From Rubrivivax sp. (GTDB taxonomy: Bacteria; Pseudomonadota; Gammaproteobacteria; Burkholderiales; Burkholderiaceae_C), in NCBI GenBank assembly GCA_016707445.1, contig JADJHR010000010.1, positions 1 to 64,000 of the forward strand: DNA of 64,000 bases, written 5' to 3'. Each line of letters begins with the position of its first letter. Positions within the stretch are counted from its first letter, which is position 1. Under the pieces are notes generated by a model. That model worked only from the letters and a program-made list of their open reading frames with translations, did no database searches and was not told the DNA's origin. This document shows positions 51,454 to 60,669 of the stretch, piece after piece. Position numbers and translations under genes: made by a program.

Positions 51454-52296
51454 ATGAGCCACCCTGTCCCCTTGCCACCGGACCTGACCGAACCCGAGTT
51501 CCGGCTGGCGCACACCGATTTCGACCGCATCCGGCAGCTGATCTACGCGCGCGCCGGCATCAGCCTGCACGCGGGCAAGCAGGCGATGGTGTACAGCCGC
51601 CTGGCGCGGCGACTGCGGGACACCCACCACGCCGATTTCACGACCTACCTGCAGTGGCTGGAACACGGCGCCCCCGACAGCGAATGGCAGGAGTTCATCA
51701 ACTGCCTGACCACCAACCTGACCTCGTTCTTCCGCGAGGAGCACCACTTCCACGCCCTGGTCGAAGACCTGCGCGCACGCGCGGCGCGGCCGATCCGCAT
51801 CTGGTGCAACGCTGCCAGTACGGGCGAAGAACCCTTTTCGCTCGCGATGACGGTGCTGGAGACGCTGGGCCTGGCGGCGCAGGTCAAGCTGCTGTGCAGC
51901 GACATCGACACCCAGGTGCTGGAGACCGCCCGCCGCGGCGTCTATGCCGCCGATGCGCGCGGCCTCACGCCCGAGCGGCTGCGCCGCCACTTCCTGCGCG
52001 GCACGGGCAACAACACCGGACAGATGCGCGTCAAGCCCGAACTGGCGCGCATGGTCGAGTTCCGCCACTTCAACCTCATGAGCCCCGACTGGTCGGGCCT
52101 GGGCGAAGCCTTCGACATCGTCTTCTGCCGCAACGTGATGATCTATTTCGACGCACCCACGCAGCGCAGGGTGCTGCAGCAGATTCATCGGGTCTTGCGC
52201 CCGGGCGGGCTGCTGTACGTCGGACATTCCGAGAACTTCACCGACGTGCCCGACATCTTCCGGCTGCGCGGCAAGACGATCTACGAGCGGCTGTGA
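51454..52296 (+). CDS. cheR: Chemotaxis protein methyltransferase CheR
   Basis: This 280-aa enzyme has a helical N-domain (FDRIRQLIYARAGISLHAGKQ) and a Rossmann-type SAM domain with IRIWCNAASTGEEPFSLAM, and the CheR motifs NLTSFFREEHHF, FDIVFCRNVMIYFD and YVGHSENF. It methylates glutamates of chemoreceptors. CheD and CheB follow with minimal spacing. Confidence 0.96.
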   Translation: MSHPVPLPPDLTEPEFRLAHTDFDRIRQLIYARAGISLHAGKQAMVYSRLARRLRDTHHADFTTYLQWLEHGAPDSEWQEFINCLTTNLTSFFREEHHFHALVEDLRARAARPIRIWCNAASTGEEPFSLAMTVLETLGLAAQVKLLCSDIDTQVLETARRGVYAADARGLTPERLRRHFLRGTGNNTGQMRVKPELARMVEFRHFNLMSPDWSGLGEAFDIVFCRNVMIYFDAPTQRRVLQQIHRVLRPGGLLYVGHSENFTDVPDIFRLRGKTIYERL

Positions 52297-52297
52297 C

Positions 52298-52966
52298 ATG
52301 AGCGTCAAGACCACCCTCGACAAAGCCCGGCCGGCGTTCGGATCGACCGCACGCCTGGAGCGGCTGAAGGCGCTGCCGCGCCGACCCGGCCAAGCCTCGT
52401 TCTTCTTCTTCGACGCCCACTTCAACAACGAAGCGGTGAAGGTGCTGCCCGGCGAACATTTCGTACACGACGAAGACATCCTGATCGTGACCACGCTGGG
52501 TTCGTGCATCGCGGCCTGCCTGTGGGACCGCGAAACCTGCATCGGCGGCATGAACCACTTCATGCTGCCCGAGGGCGGCAACGCGTCCGACGACGGACGC
52601 TACGGCTCGTATGCGATGGAGTTGCTGATCAACGAGTTGATCAAGCGGGGCGCCACGCGCTCGTCAATGGAGGCCAAGGTGTTCGGCGGCGGCGCGGTGA
52701 TCAGCGGCATGAACAGCATCAACGTCGGCGAGCGCAACACCCGTTTCGTGCTCGAGTATCTGCAGACCGAACGCATCGCGGTGGTGTCCAAGGACGTGCT
52801 GGACATCTACCCGCGCAAGGTCTGCTTCCTGCCGTCCAGCGGCCGGGCGCTGGTCAAACGGCTGGCCTCGACCAACACCGAAATGCTGGCCGCGCAGGAG
52901 CGCGCCGCCTCACGGGCAGCCGCCCGGCCGAACGACAATGGCGCTGGGTCGGTCGACCTGTTCTGA
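52298..52966 (+). CDS. cheD: Chemoreceptor glutamine deamidase CheD
   Basis: This 222-aa protein has the CheD motif TTLGSCIAACLWD with the catalytic Cys, and MNHFMLPEGG with the His. It also has a conserved RYGSYAMELLINELI and VFGGGAVISGM. It deamidates receptor glutamines. It starts 1 bp after the cheR stop. An N-terminal extension of about 40 residues is longer than in many CheD proteins. Confidence 0.95.
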   Translation: MSVKTTLDKARPAFGSTARLERLKALPRRPGQASFFFFDAHFNNEAVKVLPGEHFVHDEDILIVTTLGSCIAACLWDRETCIGGMNHFMLPEGGNASDDGRYGSYAMELLINELIKRGATRSSMEAKVFGGGAVISGMNSINVGERNTRFVLEYLQTERIAVVSKDVLDIYPRKVCFLPSSGRALVKRLASTNTEMLAAQERAASRAAARPNDNGAGSVDLF

Positions 52967-53018
52967 CCGCACCGGACCGCATGTTCAACCCGCAATTCAA
53001 CAAGACGACGGGGCACAC

Positions 53019-54104
53019 ATGGTGAAGACCAAAGTGGTGGTGGTCGACGATTCGGCGCTGGTGCGCGGCCTGCTGGCCGAGATCATCAACCGGCAGCCGG
53101 ACATGCACTGCGTCGGCGCTGCTGCCGACCCGCTGGTGGCACGCGAGATGATCCGCAATCTCGACCCTGACGTCATCACGCTCGACATCGAGATGCCGCG
53201 CATGGATGGCATCGACTTTCTCAGCCGATTGATGCGGCTGCGGCCGATGCCGGTGGTGATGGTCTCGACCCTGACCGAACGTGGTGCCGAGGTCACGCTG
53301 CGGGCGCTGGAACTGGGCGCGGTGGACTTCGTATCCAAGCCCAAGATCGGCATCGCCGACGGCTTGCGACAGCTGGGTGACGACATCACCGACAAGATCC
53401 GCACCGCGTCCAAGGCCACGGTGCGCCGGCTGGCGGCGCCCGCCGCATCGGCCCTGGTCGGCGCGTCGTCGCCCCAGGCGGCGCCGCCGCCGATGGGCCG
53501 CTTGACGACCGAGAAGATCATCTTCATCGGGGCCTCCACCGGCGGCACCGAGGCCACCCGTGAGGTGCTGGTGCGGCTGCCCGCCGACGCCCCCGCGGTC
53601 ATGATCACGCAGCACATGCCGCCCGGCTTCACGCGCAGCTACGCGGCGCGGCTGGACTCGCTGTGCCGCATCCGCGTTGCCGAAGCCAGCGACGGCGAGC
53701 GCGTGCTGCCCGGCCATGCCTACATCGCGCCCGGCGGGCTGCACCTGTCGGTCGAACGCTCGGGCGCCAACTACATCGCCCGTGTTCGCGACGGTGAGCC
53801 CGTCAACCGGCACAAGCCGTCGGTCGACGTGCTGTTCCAGTCGGCGGCGCGCGTGGTCGGCCCCAACGCGCTGGGCGTGATGCTGACCGGCATGGGCGCC
53901 GACGGCGCGCAGGCGATGAAGACGCTGCGCGACGCCGGCAGCTACAACCTGGTGCAGGACGAGGCCAGCTGCGTGGTCTTCGGCATGCCGCGCGAGGCCA
54001 TCGCACTGGGCGCGGCGCACGAGGTGCTGCCGGTCACGCAGATCGGGCCACGGCTGATCGAACGCCTGCGCAGCACGGCCGGGCAGACCACCACGCGCGT
54101 GTAG
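53019..54104 (+). CDS. cheB: Protein-glutamate methylesterase/response regulator CheB
   Basis: This 361-aa protein has a receiver domain (VVVDDSALVRGLL, DVITLDIEMPRMDG with the phospho-Asp) and a C-terminal methylesterase with GASTGGTEA (catalytic Ser), ITQHMPPGFTRSYA (His), and LTGMGADGA (Asp). It demethylates chemoreceptors. The ATG at 53019 is the family start; the upstream frame overlaps cheD. Confidence 0.96.
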   Translation: MVKTKVVVVDDSALVRGLLAEIINRQPDMHCVGAAADPLVAREMIRNLDPDVITLDIEMPRMDGIDFLSRLMRLRPMPVVMVSTLTERGAEVTLRALELGAVDFVSKPKIGIADGLRQLGDDITDKIRTASKATVRRLAAPAASALVGASSPQAAPPPMGRLTTEKIIFIGASTGGTEATREVLVRLPADAPAVMITQHMPPGFTRSYAARLDSLCRIRVAEASDGERVLPGHAYIAPGGLHLSVERSGANYIARVRDGEPVNRHKPSVDVLFQSAARVVGPNALGVMLTGMGADGAQAMKTLRDAGSYNLVQDEASCVVFGMPREAIALGAAHEVLPVTQIGPRLIERLRSTAGQTTTRV

Positions 54105-54139
54105 GCGGCCGCGCGCACCGGGCCACTGCGCCGCCCCCT

Positions 54140-55351
54140 TCAGCGCGGGTCGGCCAGGAACAGCTGCTGCACGTCGCTGAGGAAATCAAAGCCGCGCGCG
54201 GTCGGCTGCAAGCGCCCGCCCTGCTGCTGCAACCAGCCGCTCGACAGCGCCTGCGCCAGGCCGGGTTCCAGCGCCTGCAGGCCCAGACCGGTGCGCTCGG
54301 GCAGCAGCGCGGCGTCAAAACCGTCGGCCAGCCGCAGCGCCCCCAGCATGAACTCGAAAGGCAGCTCAGCCGCGCTGACGCTGTGCTCGTTCGACACCGC
54401 CTGCCCTTGCATCGCATGGCGCATGTAGGTTGCCGGTTCGCGCCAGCGCACCTGGCGCACGATGCGATCGGGAAACGACAGCTTGCCGTGCGCACCGGCG
54501 CCGATGCCCAGATAGTCGCCGAACTGCCAATAGTTCAGGTTGTGCCGGCAGCGGTGGCCCGGGCGCGCAAAGGCGGACACCTCATAACGCTGCAGCCCTG
54601 CGGCCTGCGTGCGGGCAGCGATCAGGTCGAGCATGTCGCTGGCCAGGTCGTCGTCGGGCAGTTGCGCCGGCGGCTGGCGGGCAAACGCCGTGTTGGCCTC
54701 GATCGTCAGGTGGTAGATCGACAGGTGCGGCGGCGCCAACGCCAGCGCCTGGTCCAGGTCGGCCTGCAGCCCGGCCAGGTCCTGGCCGGGCAAGGCGTAC
54801 ATCAAGTCGATGTTGAACGTGTCGAAGGCCTCGGCCGCCTCGTGCACCGCAGCCATGGCCTGCTGCGCATCGTGCACGCGGCCCAGTGCCTGCAGATGGC
54901 GATCGGAAAAGCTCTGCACGCCGATCGACAGCCGCGTCACGCCCGCCGCGCGATAGGCCTTGAACCGTTCACGCTCGAAAGTCCCGGGGTTGGCCTCGAG
55001 CGTGATCTCGCAGCCCGGCTCCAGCGGCAGCAAGGCACGCAGGTCGGCCAGCAGGCGGTCGATGCCGGCCGGCGAGAACAGGCTGGGCGTGCCACCGCCG
55101 ATGAAGATGCTGCTCACGCGTCGGCCCCAGATCAGCGGCAGCGCCGATTCCAGGTCGCTGCGCAGCGCTTGGAGGTAGTCGGACTCGGGCAAGGCCTGAT
55201 CGGCCTTGCGCTCGTGCGAGTTGAAGTCGCAGTACGGGCACTTGCGCAGGCACCAGGGCAGGTGCACGTACAGCGACAGCGGCGGCAAGGTGGTCAGCCG
55301 TGTCTGCCCCGGTCGGATCAGGCGCAGCGGCGCGCTGGCGCCTTCAGTCAC
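54140..55351 (-). CDS. hemW: Radical SAM heme chaperone HemW
   Basis: This 403-aa protein has the radical SAM cysteine motif CLRKCPYC in LYVHLPWCLRKCPYCDFNSH, GGGTPSLFSP, LEANPGTFE, GVQSFSDRHLQALGR and IDLMYALPGQ, all typical of HemW, the heme chaperone formerly called oxygen-independent coproporphyrinogen oxidase-like. The GTG at 55351 overlaps the rdgB stop by a few bases and is more plausible than the upstream ATG. Confidence 0.93.
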   Translation of the reverse strand: MTEGASAPLRLIRPGQTRLTTLPPLSLYVHLPWCLRKCPYCDFNSHERKADQALPESDYLQALRSDLESALPLIWGRRVSSIFIGGGTPSLFSPAGIDRLLADLRALLPLEPGCEITLEANPGTFERERFKAYRAAGVTRLSIGVQSFSDRHLQALGRVHDAQQAMAAVHEAAEAFDTFNIDLMYALPGQDLAGLQADLDQALALAPPHLSIYHLTIEANTAFARQPPAQLPDDDLASDMLDLIAARTQAAGLQRYEVSAFARPGHRCRHNLNYWQFGDYLGIGAGAHGKLSFPDRIVRQVRWREPATYMRHAMQGQAVSNEHSVSAAELPFEFMLGALRLADGFDAALLPERTGLGLQALEPGLAQALSSGWLQQQGGRLQPTARGFDFLSDVQQLFLADPR

Positions 55352-55982
55352 GGCACCAGGATTGCAGCAACTGCTGCCGCATGGCAGCAGCGGCCAGGGC
55401 ACGGTGGCTGTGGCAGTTCTTCAGCGCCGCATCCAGTTCGGCCACGCTGGCGCCCAGCGCCGCGATGTACATCAGCGGGTCGTAGCCGAAGCCGCCCTCA
55501 CCTCGCGGCTGGTGCAGGATTTCGCCGGCCCAGCGCCCGCAGGCCACCAGCGGCTCGGGGTCTCTTGCATGGCGCACCGCCACCAGCGTGCAGACAAACG
55601 CGGCGCGCCGGTCGGTGTGCGGTGCCAGCTGCTGCTGCAGCAAGGCATTGTTGGCCGCGTCCTGGGCGCGGCGCCGCATCTCCCGATCGGTCATCGCGGC
55701 CAGGCCCGGCGGCGGCGGCGCATGGTGGGCCGAGGCCACGCCCGGCGCGCCGCCCAGGGCAGCCACGCACAGCCCCGAATCGTCGGCCAGCGCCGGCAGA
55801 CCGCTGGCAGCCGCCGCATGACGGGCCTTGGCCAGGCCGTTCTCGATGAACGTGAAGTGCGGCTCTTCGGCCTCGCCGATGCCCAGCTGGCCCTGGTTCA
55901 CCAGCTCGATCGGCAGCCCGGCGAACAGCGCCTGCAGTTCGGCCAGCTTCTTCGTGTTGTTGGACGCCAGCACCACGCGCAT
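55344..55982 (-). CDS. rdgB: Non-canonical purine NTP pyrophosphatase (RdgB/HAM1)
   Basis: This 212-aa enzyme has LASNNTKKLAELQALF at the start, FIENGLAKARHAA, LADDSGLCVAALGGAPGV, and GGFGYDPLM, all typical of RdgB/HAM1. It removes dITP and XTP from the nucleotide pool. The substrate-binding C-terminus SHRALA is present. It lies 5 bp after rph. Confidence 0.95.
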   Translation of the reverse strand: MRVVLASNNTKKLAELQALFAGLPIELVNQGQLGIGEAEEPHFTFIENGLAKARHAAAASGLPALADDSGLCVAALGGAPGVASAHHAPPPPGLAAMTDREMRRRAQDAANNALLQQQLAPHTDRRAAFVCTLVAVRHARDPEPLVACGRWAGEILHQPRGEGGFGYDPLMYIAALGASVAELDAALKNCHSHRALAAAAMRQQLLQSWCRD

Positions 55983-55987
55983 GGCTG

Positions 55988-56716
55988 TCACCCCTGGGCC
56001 AGCACCCGACGCTGCTCGGCCACCAGCTCGCCGATGCCCTGGGTGGCCAGTGCCAGCATCTGGTCCATCTGCGCGCGCGTGAAGGGCGCTCCTTCGGCCG
56101 TGCCCTGCACCTCGACGAAGCCGCCGGCCGCCGTCATCACCACGTTCATGTCGGTGTCGCACGAAGCGTCCTCGACATATTCCAGATCCAGCATCGCCGC
56201 GCCCTGCACCATGCCCACCGAAACGGCAGCCACAAAGTCGCGGATCGGAGACGCGCCGATGCGGCCCTGCGCCAGCAGCCAGCTGACCGCATCGTGCGCG
56301 GCCACGAAGGCGCCCGTGATCGCCGCGGTGCGTGTGCCGCCGTCGGCCTGCAGCACGTCACAGTCGATCAGGATCGAGCGCTCGCCCAGCGCCGAGAGGT
56401 CGAACACCGTGCGCAGCGAGCGCCCGATCAAGCGCTGGATCTCCTGCGTGCGGCCGCTTTGTTTGCCACGCGCGGCCTCGCGGTCGCTGCGCGTGTGGGT
56501 GCTGCGCGGCAGCATGCCGTATTCGGCGGTCACCCAGCCTTCACCGCTGCCCCGCTTGTGCGGCGGCACCTTCTCGTCGACCGACGCGGTGCACAGCACC
56601 TGCGTATGGCCGAAGCTGACCAGCACCGACCCTTCGGCATGGCGGGTGTGGTGGCGTTGCAGGGAAAGAGCGCGCAATGCATCGGGGGCACGGCCGCCGC
56701 TTCGGGGATGGGTCAT
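55988..56716 (-). CDS. rph: Ribonuclease PH
   Basis: This 242-aa phosphorolytic exoribonuclease starts with RSGGRAPDALRALSLQRH. It has GSVLVSFGHTQVLCTASV, RGSGEGWVTAEYGMLPRSTH, QEIQRLIGRSLRTVFDL, and IDCDVLQADGGTRTAAITGA. It trims tRNA 3' ends. The order rph-rdgB-hemW is conserved in betaproteobacteria. Confidence 0.96.
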   Translation of the reverse strand: MTHPRSGGRAPDALRALSLQRHHTRHAEGSVLVSFGHTQVLCTASVDEKVPPHKRGSGEGWVTAEYGMLPRSTHTRSDREAARGKQSGRTQEIQRLIGRSLRTVFDLSALGERSILIDCDVLQADGGTRTAAITGAFVAAHDAVSWLLAQGRIGASPIRDFVAAVSVGMVQGAAMLDLEYVEDASCDTDMNVVMTAAGGFVEVQGTAEGAPFTRAQMDQMLALATQGIGELVAEQRRVLAQG

Positions 56717-56802
56717 GGTGAAGTCCTTGAGGATGGCGGAGGAATGAGACTGCGCTGCGCGGCACCCCGCTATCCGGGGCCACGAGCCTTGCGCCGCCGC
56801 GC

Positions 56803-57726
56803 TCAGCGGCGCTTGTGTGACGAGCGCTGGATGGCCTCGTTGATCTCGCGGATCGAGCGCTCGATCTCGGCTTCGTCGAGTTCGTCGACCTCGGTGTCAC
56901 CCAGCATGCTGGCCTGAATGGTCGACGCGAAGACCTCGTCGCCCAGCGACTGGGTCGACACACCGCCGCTGGCGGTGGCGTCTTCGGCCGATTCCCATTC
57001 GACGGCCAGCGCGGTGACGTTGTCGCTCTTGGGCCCGGCCTGGCGCAGCGCCTGTTCGACCAGCTCGGGCACGGCGTCCGAGATCGACCGGCTCGCGATC
57101 ACCGACGTGATCACCGCGTCGGGCAGCGCACTCCACATGCCGTCTGAACACAGCAGCACGCGGTCACCCGGGTGCATCAGCAAGGGGCCCGCCGTGTCGA
57201 CCATCGGTTTGCCCGGGCTGCCCAGGCAGGTGAACAGCACGTTGCGGTTGAGCTTCTCTCCCGCCGGCACCACCTGGGCCACCTTCGCCATGGTCTCTTG
57301 CAGCTCGGTGTAGGAGTGGTCGCGCGTGCGTGCGATGAGCTTGTCGCCGCGCACCAGGTACAGGCGCGAATCACCACAATGCGCCCAGTAGGCGGCCGCG
57401 CCCTGCAGCACGCAGGCAACCACGGTGGTGCGTGGTGTGTCGACCAGCCCACGTGACGTGGCGTAGTGCAGCAGCTGATGGTGGCCAGCCATCACGGCCT
57501 CGTTCAGGAAGCGGATCGGGTCGGCCAGCGAAGGCTTGGCTTCGCGCTGGAAGATGGCCGCCAGCGACTGCAGCGCCACCTGCGCGGCCATGTCGCCCTC
57601 GGGGTGCCCGCCCATGCCGTCGGCCAGCGCGAACAGGCCGGCGTCGCGCGTGTAGCAGTAGCCCATGCGGTCTTCGTTCTTCTCGCGGCCGCCACGCCGG
57701 CTGACCTGGTAGACCGCGAACCTCAT
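56803..57726 (-). CDS. PP2C-family protein phosphatase
   Basis: This 307-aa phosphatase has the PP2C metal and catalytic motifs: GGREKNEDRMGY, LFALADGMGGHPEGD, YWAHCGDSRLYLVRG, DRVLLCSDGMWS and PKSDNVTALAVEW. An acidic helical tail follows. It removes phosphate from Ser/Thr residues. It is 34 bp downstream of the Ser/Thr kinase gene and is probably its partner. Confidence 0.93.
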   Translation of the reverse strand: MRFAVYQVSRRGGREKNEDRMGYCYTRDAGLFALADGMGGHPEGDMAAQVALQSLAAIFQREAKPSLADPIRFLNEAVMAGHHQLLHYATSRGLVDTPRTTVVACVLQGAAAYWAHCGDSRLYLVRGDKLIARTRDHSYTELQETMAKVAQVVPAGEKLNRNVLFTCLGSPGKPMVDTAGPLLMHPGDRVLLCSDGMWSALPDAVITSVIASRSISDAVPELVEQALRQAGPKSDNVTALAVEWESAEDATASGGVSTQSLGDEVFASTIQASMLGDTEVDELDEAEIERSIREINEAIQRSSHKRR

Positions 57727-57760
57727 GGCCGGCCACCCCGCCCGCAATGAGCCCGGTGCT

Positions 57761-58729
57761 TCAAGTCTTTGCCCCGGTCTTGATGGTCTCGAGCTGCAGC
57801 TTGAGCCGCTCGCTGAAGCTCAGCTTGGTGTAGCGGCGTTCGGTCTCGCGGCTGAGCTCTTTCTGCAGTGCGAACACGCTCTGCGGGCGCGACAGCGGGT
57901 CGAGCGACATGCACCATTCGGTGACTTCGATCAGGTTGTCGGAATAGATGTTGCGCAGCCGCGAAAGGCTGAGCGCCAGGCGGTCCTTCTCCAGCCGCTG
58001 CGGCGCGTCGTTGGGCGGGTAGCCCTGCATGCAGGCGTAGATGCAGGCACCGATCGCGTAGATGTCGGTCCACGGCCCCAGTGAGCCGTCACGGCGGTAC
58101 ATCTCTGGCGCGGCAAAGCCCGGCGTGTACATCGGCCGAATGAAGTTGCCTTCTTTGGACAGCACCTCGCGCGCGGCGCCGAAGTCCAGCATCACGGCCT
58201 TGTTGTCGTTGGTGATGAAGACGTTGGCCGGCTTGATGTCCAAGTGCAGCATCTTGTGCTGATGCACGATGCGCAAGCCGCGCAGGATCTCGTCGAACAG
58301 GCTGCGAATGGTGCTTTCGCGAAAGACCTTGTCCCGTTTCAGTTCACGCGCGGTGACGATGAAATCCTGCAGGGTATCGCCCTGCAAGTAATTCATCACC
58401 ATGTAAACCGTTTCGTTCTCGCGGAAGAAATTCAGCACCGAGACCACGCTCGGGTGACTGATCTGGGCCAGCGAACGGCCCTCTTCGAAGAAGCTTTTCA
58501 ACCCCAGCCGGTACAGCGGCTGCTTGTCGGGCTTGACGCGCGGCGTCAGTTCGCCCGGCGAGCGTTCGGCCAGCGACGAGGGCAGATACTCTTTGACGGC
58601 CACCAGTTGCTGGTTCTCGCCCTCGGCCAGGTAGACCACGCCGAACCCCCCGGCGGCGAGCTTCTTGACGATCTGGTAGCCCCCCACCACGGTGCCCGAC
58701 GGCAACGGGGCTGGTTTGGGCTTTGACAT
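57761..58729 (-). CDS. Serine/threonine protein kinase (HLD catalytic loop)
   Basis: This 322-aa Hanks-type kinase has a glycine-rich loop KLAAGGFGVVYLAEG, the ATP-lysine in VAVKEYLP, the catalytic loop HLDIKPANVFI, LDFGAAREVL, and FAAPEMY. The usual HRD arginine is replaced by Leu (HLD), so activation-loop phosphorylation may not be needed. There is no membrane anchor. It pairs with the PP2C gene. The 33-bp gap to yicC must hold the promoter regions of both divergent genes. Confidence 0.93.
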   Translation of the reverse strand: MSKPKPAPLPSGTVVGGYQIVKKLAAGGFGVVYLAEGENQQLVAVKEYLPSSLAERSPGELTPRVKPDKQPLYRLGLKSFFEEGRSLAQISHPSVVSVLNFFRENETVYMVMNYLQGDTLQDFIVTARELKRDKVFRESTIRSLFDEILRGLRIVHQHKMLHLDIKPANVFITNDNKAVMLDFGAAREVLSKEGNFIRPMYTPGFAAPEMYRRDGSLGPWTDIYAIGACIYACMQGYPPNDAPQRLEKDRLALSLSRLRNIYSDNLIEVTEWCMSLDPLSRPQSVFALQKELSRETERRYTKLSFSERLKLQLETIKTGAKT

Positions 58730-58762
58730 AATCTATGGACTGTATTTTTTGACAGATCTTCA

Positions 58763-59665
58763 ATGGCAGTTTATAGCATGACCGGATTCGCCAGCGTGGC
58801 CTGCGAGGCCCCACCCGGCACAGGCTCGGCGCCCGCTTCGGTGACCGCCGAGTTGCGTTCGGTGAATGGGCGATTTCTCGATCTGGGCTTTCGTCTGCCC
58901 GACGAACTGCGAAGCCTGGAGCCGGCCCTGCGCGAGCTGATCGGCGCGGCCATCCGGCGCGGCAAGGTCGAGCTGCGCATCAGCACCCAGCAGGGCGAAG
59001 CCCAGGCCTGGCCAACGCCTCAGGCCGAGCAGTTGAGCCGCTTGTCGCGGCTGGAATCGCAGGTCCAGGGCTGGTTGCCGCAGGCGCGTTGCCTGTCGGT
59101 CAACGAGGTGCTGCAATGGTGCCGCGGTGGGGGCAGCCCCGACAACCTGGACCCGGTCGCGCTGGAGGCCGTGCGCCGCTGCGTGGTCGCGCTGCGCGAG
59201 GCGCGGGCGCGCGAAGGCGAGCGCCTGGCGGCGATGCTGATCGACCGCGTGCAGCAGTTGCGTGCGCTGGCCGGCCGTGCGGGCCCGCTGGTGCCACAAG
59301 TCGTGCAGCGCCAGCAGCAGCGATTCCTCGAGCGCTGGAACGAGGCTGTCGGCAGCGCACAGGCTTCGCAGGTCCTGCCCACCCAGGCACTGCAAGAGCG
59401 GGCCTTGAGCGAGGCCGCGGCCTATGCGATCCGCATCGACGTGGCCGAAGAACTGACGCGCCTGGCCTCGCACCTGGACGAGATCGAACGCCTGCTGCAC
59501 GCCGGCGGTGAACTCGGCAAGCGGCTGGATTTTCTGATCCAGGAACTGCAGCGCGAGGCCAATACGCTGGGGTCGAAATCGGCCGCACTGGAACTGACCA
59601 CCATCTCGGTCGAGATGAAAGTGCTGGTCGAGCAGATGCGCGAGCAGGTGCAGAACATTGAGTAG
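58763..59665 (+). CDS. yicC: YicC/YloC family endoribonuclease
   Basis: This 300-aa protein starts AVYSMTGFASVACEAP, has ELRSVNGRFLDLGFRLPDEL and RRGKVELRIS, and ends with DVAEELTRLASHLDEIERLL and GKRLDFLIQELQREANTLGSK, the full YicC family pattern. It is a metal-dependent RNase implicated in sRNA turnover. In most betaproteobacteria it precedes gmk, which is absent here. Confidence 0.94.
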   Translation: MAVYSMTGFASVACEAPPGTGSAPASVTAELRSVNGRFLDLGFRLPDELRSLEPALRELIGAAIRRGKVELRISTQQGEAQAWPTPQAEQLSRLSRLESQVQGWLPQARCLSVNEVLQWCRGGGSPDNLDPVALEAVRRCVVALREARAREGERLAAMLIDRVQQLRALAGRAGPLVPQVVQRQQQRFLERWNEAVGSAQASQVLPTQALQERALSEAAAYAIRIDVAEELTRLASHLDEIERLLHAGGELGKRLDFLIQELQREANTLGSKSAALELTTISVEMKVLVEQMREQVQNIE

Positions 59666-59922
59666 CAGTTGCGGCGGTTGCTGCGACTGCGTGCTCCCCG
59701 GTCGTGTACCTGAAAAGCAGGCACGAAAGGATTGCCGGCGCCTGTGGGCATTTGTAGGCACGTGCCGGAACTTGAGGGCTTTCAAGCGGACTGGACCAGT
59801 GCTGATTGCGGCGCGGACAGGTCTTGCGCTTGGCGTCGGTTCCCTGTCCGGCAGATCCTTCACCGTATGGCACCCCACGGACTCGGAGACCACATGACGG
59901 AACGCCCCGCCTCACTGCAAGT

Positions 59923-60669
59923 TTGACAATTCGCGCCACGTTGACCCATCTGCGCATCCAGAACTTCAAGGCCTGGCGCGACACCGGCCCCGTCCGGCTG
60001 GCACCGCTGACGGTGATCTTCGGCGCCAACAGCACCGGCAAGAGCAGCCTGGGGCATCTGCTGCTGGCGCTGCAGCAGACCGCGCGCTCGACCGACCGCA
60101 AGCGCGCCTTGCACCTGGGCGACCCCGGCTCGCTGATCGACCTGGGCACCTTCGCCGGCTGCCTGCATGGGCATGACCTGACGAAACCGCTGGCCTTCGA
60201 ACTCGGCTGGCGACTGCCCAAGGCGCTGGAGGTGCGCGACCCGCTGGTGCCCGCGGCCCGTTACCAGGGCAACGGCATGCGGCTGGACGTCGAACTGATG
60301 GCGGGCAAGGCCGAGCAGCCCGAGGTACAGATCATGAGAAGTGGCTGCTGCGCGAAGCCAACAACCCGGCGCGTGCAGCAGGTGACGATCACCGACGTGC
60401 CCGGCGAGTGCTTTGTCGAATTTCCCGACGCCGCACTGCAGCCAGCGTTCGATGCCCCGCATCGCAAGTTCGCCGCCGTGGCCAATGCGCATCTGCACAA
60501 GCCGCCGGTGTGGCAGGCGGCCGATTCCAAGTGGCTGGACTGGTGGTCAGCACTGCAGGCGCACGGCGTGCACATCGAGTCTCTATGTGAACAGGACACT
60601 TGTCGCTTCTATGCCCGAAAATTCTCCGACAAGCCGATGCCGGCCGTTCCGCCAAAGCCCATGCCGTGA
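59923..60669 (+). CDS. Shortened AAA ATPase (OLD/DUF3696-like N-terminal part)
   Basis: This frame begins with an OLD/AAA_15-like N-terminus: LTHLRIQNFKAWRDTGPVRL, Walker A VIFGANSTGKSSLGHLLLAL near residue 34, and LHLGDPGSLIDLGTFAG. After about residue 140 the sequence no longer follows the family, and the protein stops at 248 aa where relatives continue with Walker B and signature motifs. It is therefore truncated or fused to foreign sequence. The start (TTG 59923 or 59941) is uncertain. Its stop overlaps the RNA ligase-like GTG. Confidence 0.65.
   Translation: MTIRATLTHLRIQNFKAWRDTGPVRLAPLTVIFGANSTGKSSLGHLLLALQQTARSTDRKRALHLGDPGSLIDLGTFAGCLHGHDLTKPLAFELGWRLPKALEVRDPLVPAARYQGNGMRLDVELMAGKAEQPEVQIMRSGCCAKPTTRRVQQVTITDVPGECFVEFPDAALQPAFDAPHRKFAAVANAHLHKPPVWQAADSKWLDWWSALQAHGVHIESLCEQDTCRFYARKFSDKPMPAVPPKPMP

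Noticed and set aside
58749..58777. TTGACA-17 bp-TATAGC, a near-perfect sigma-70 promoter overlapping the start of yicC
   Set aside because: The predicted transcription start would fall after the yicC start codon, so it cannot serve the annotated gene. It is probably fortuitous or would drive an internal transcript, for which there is no evidence.
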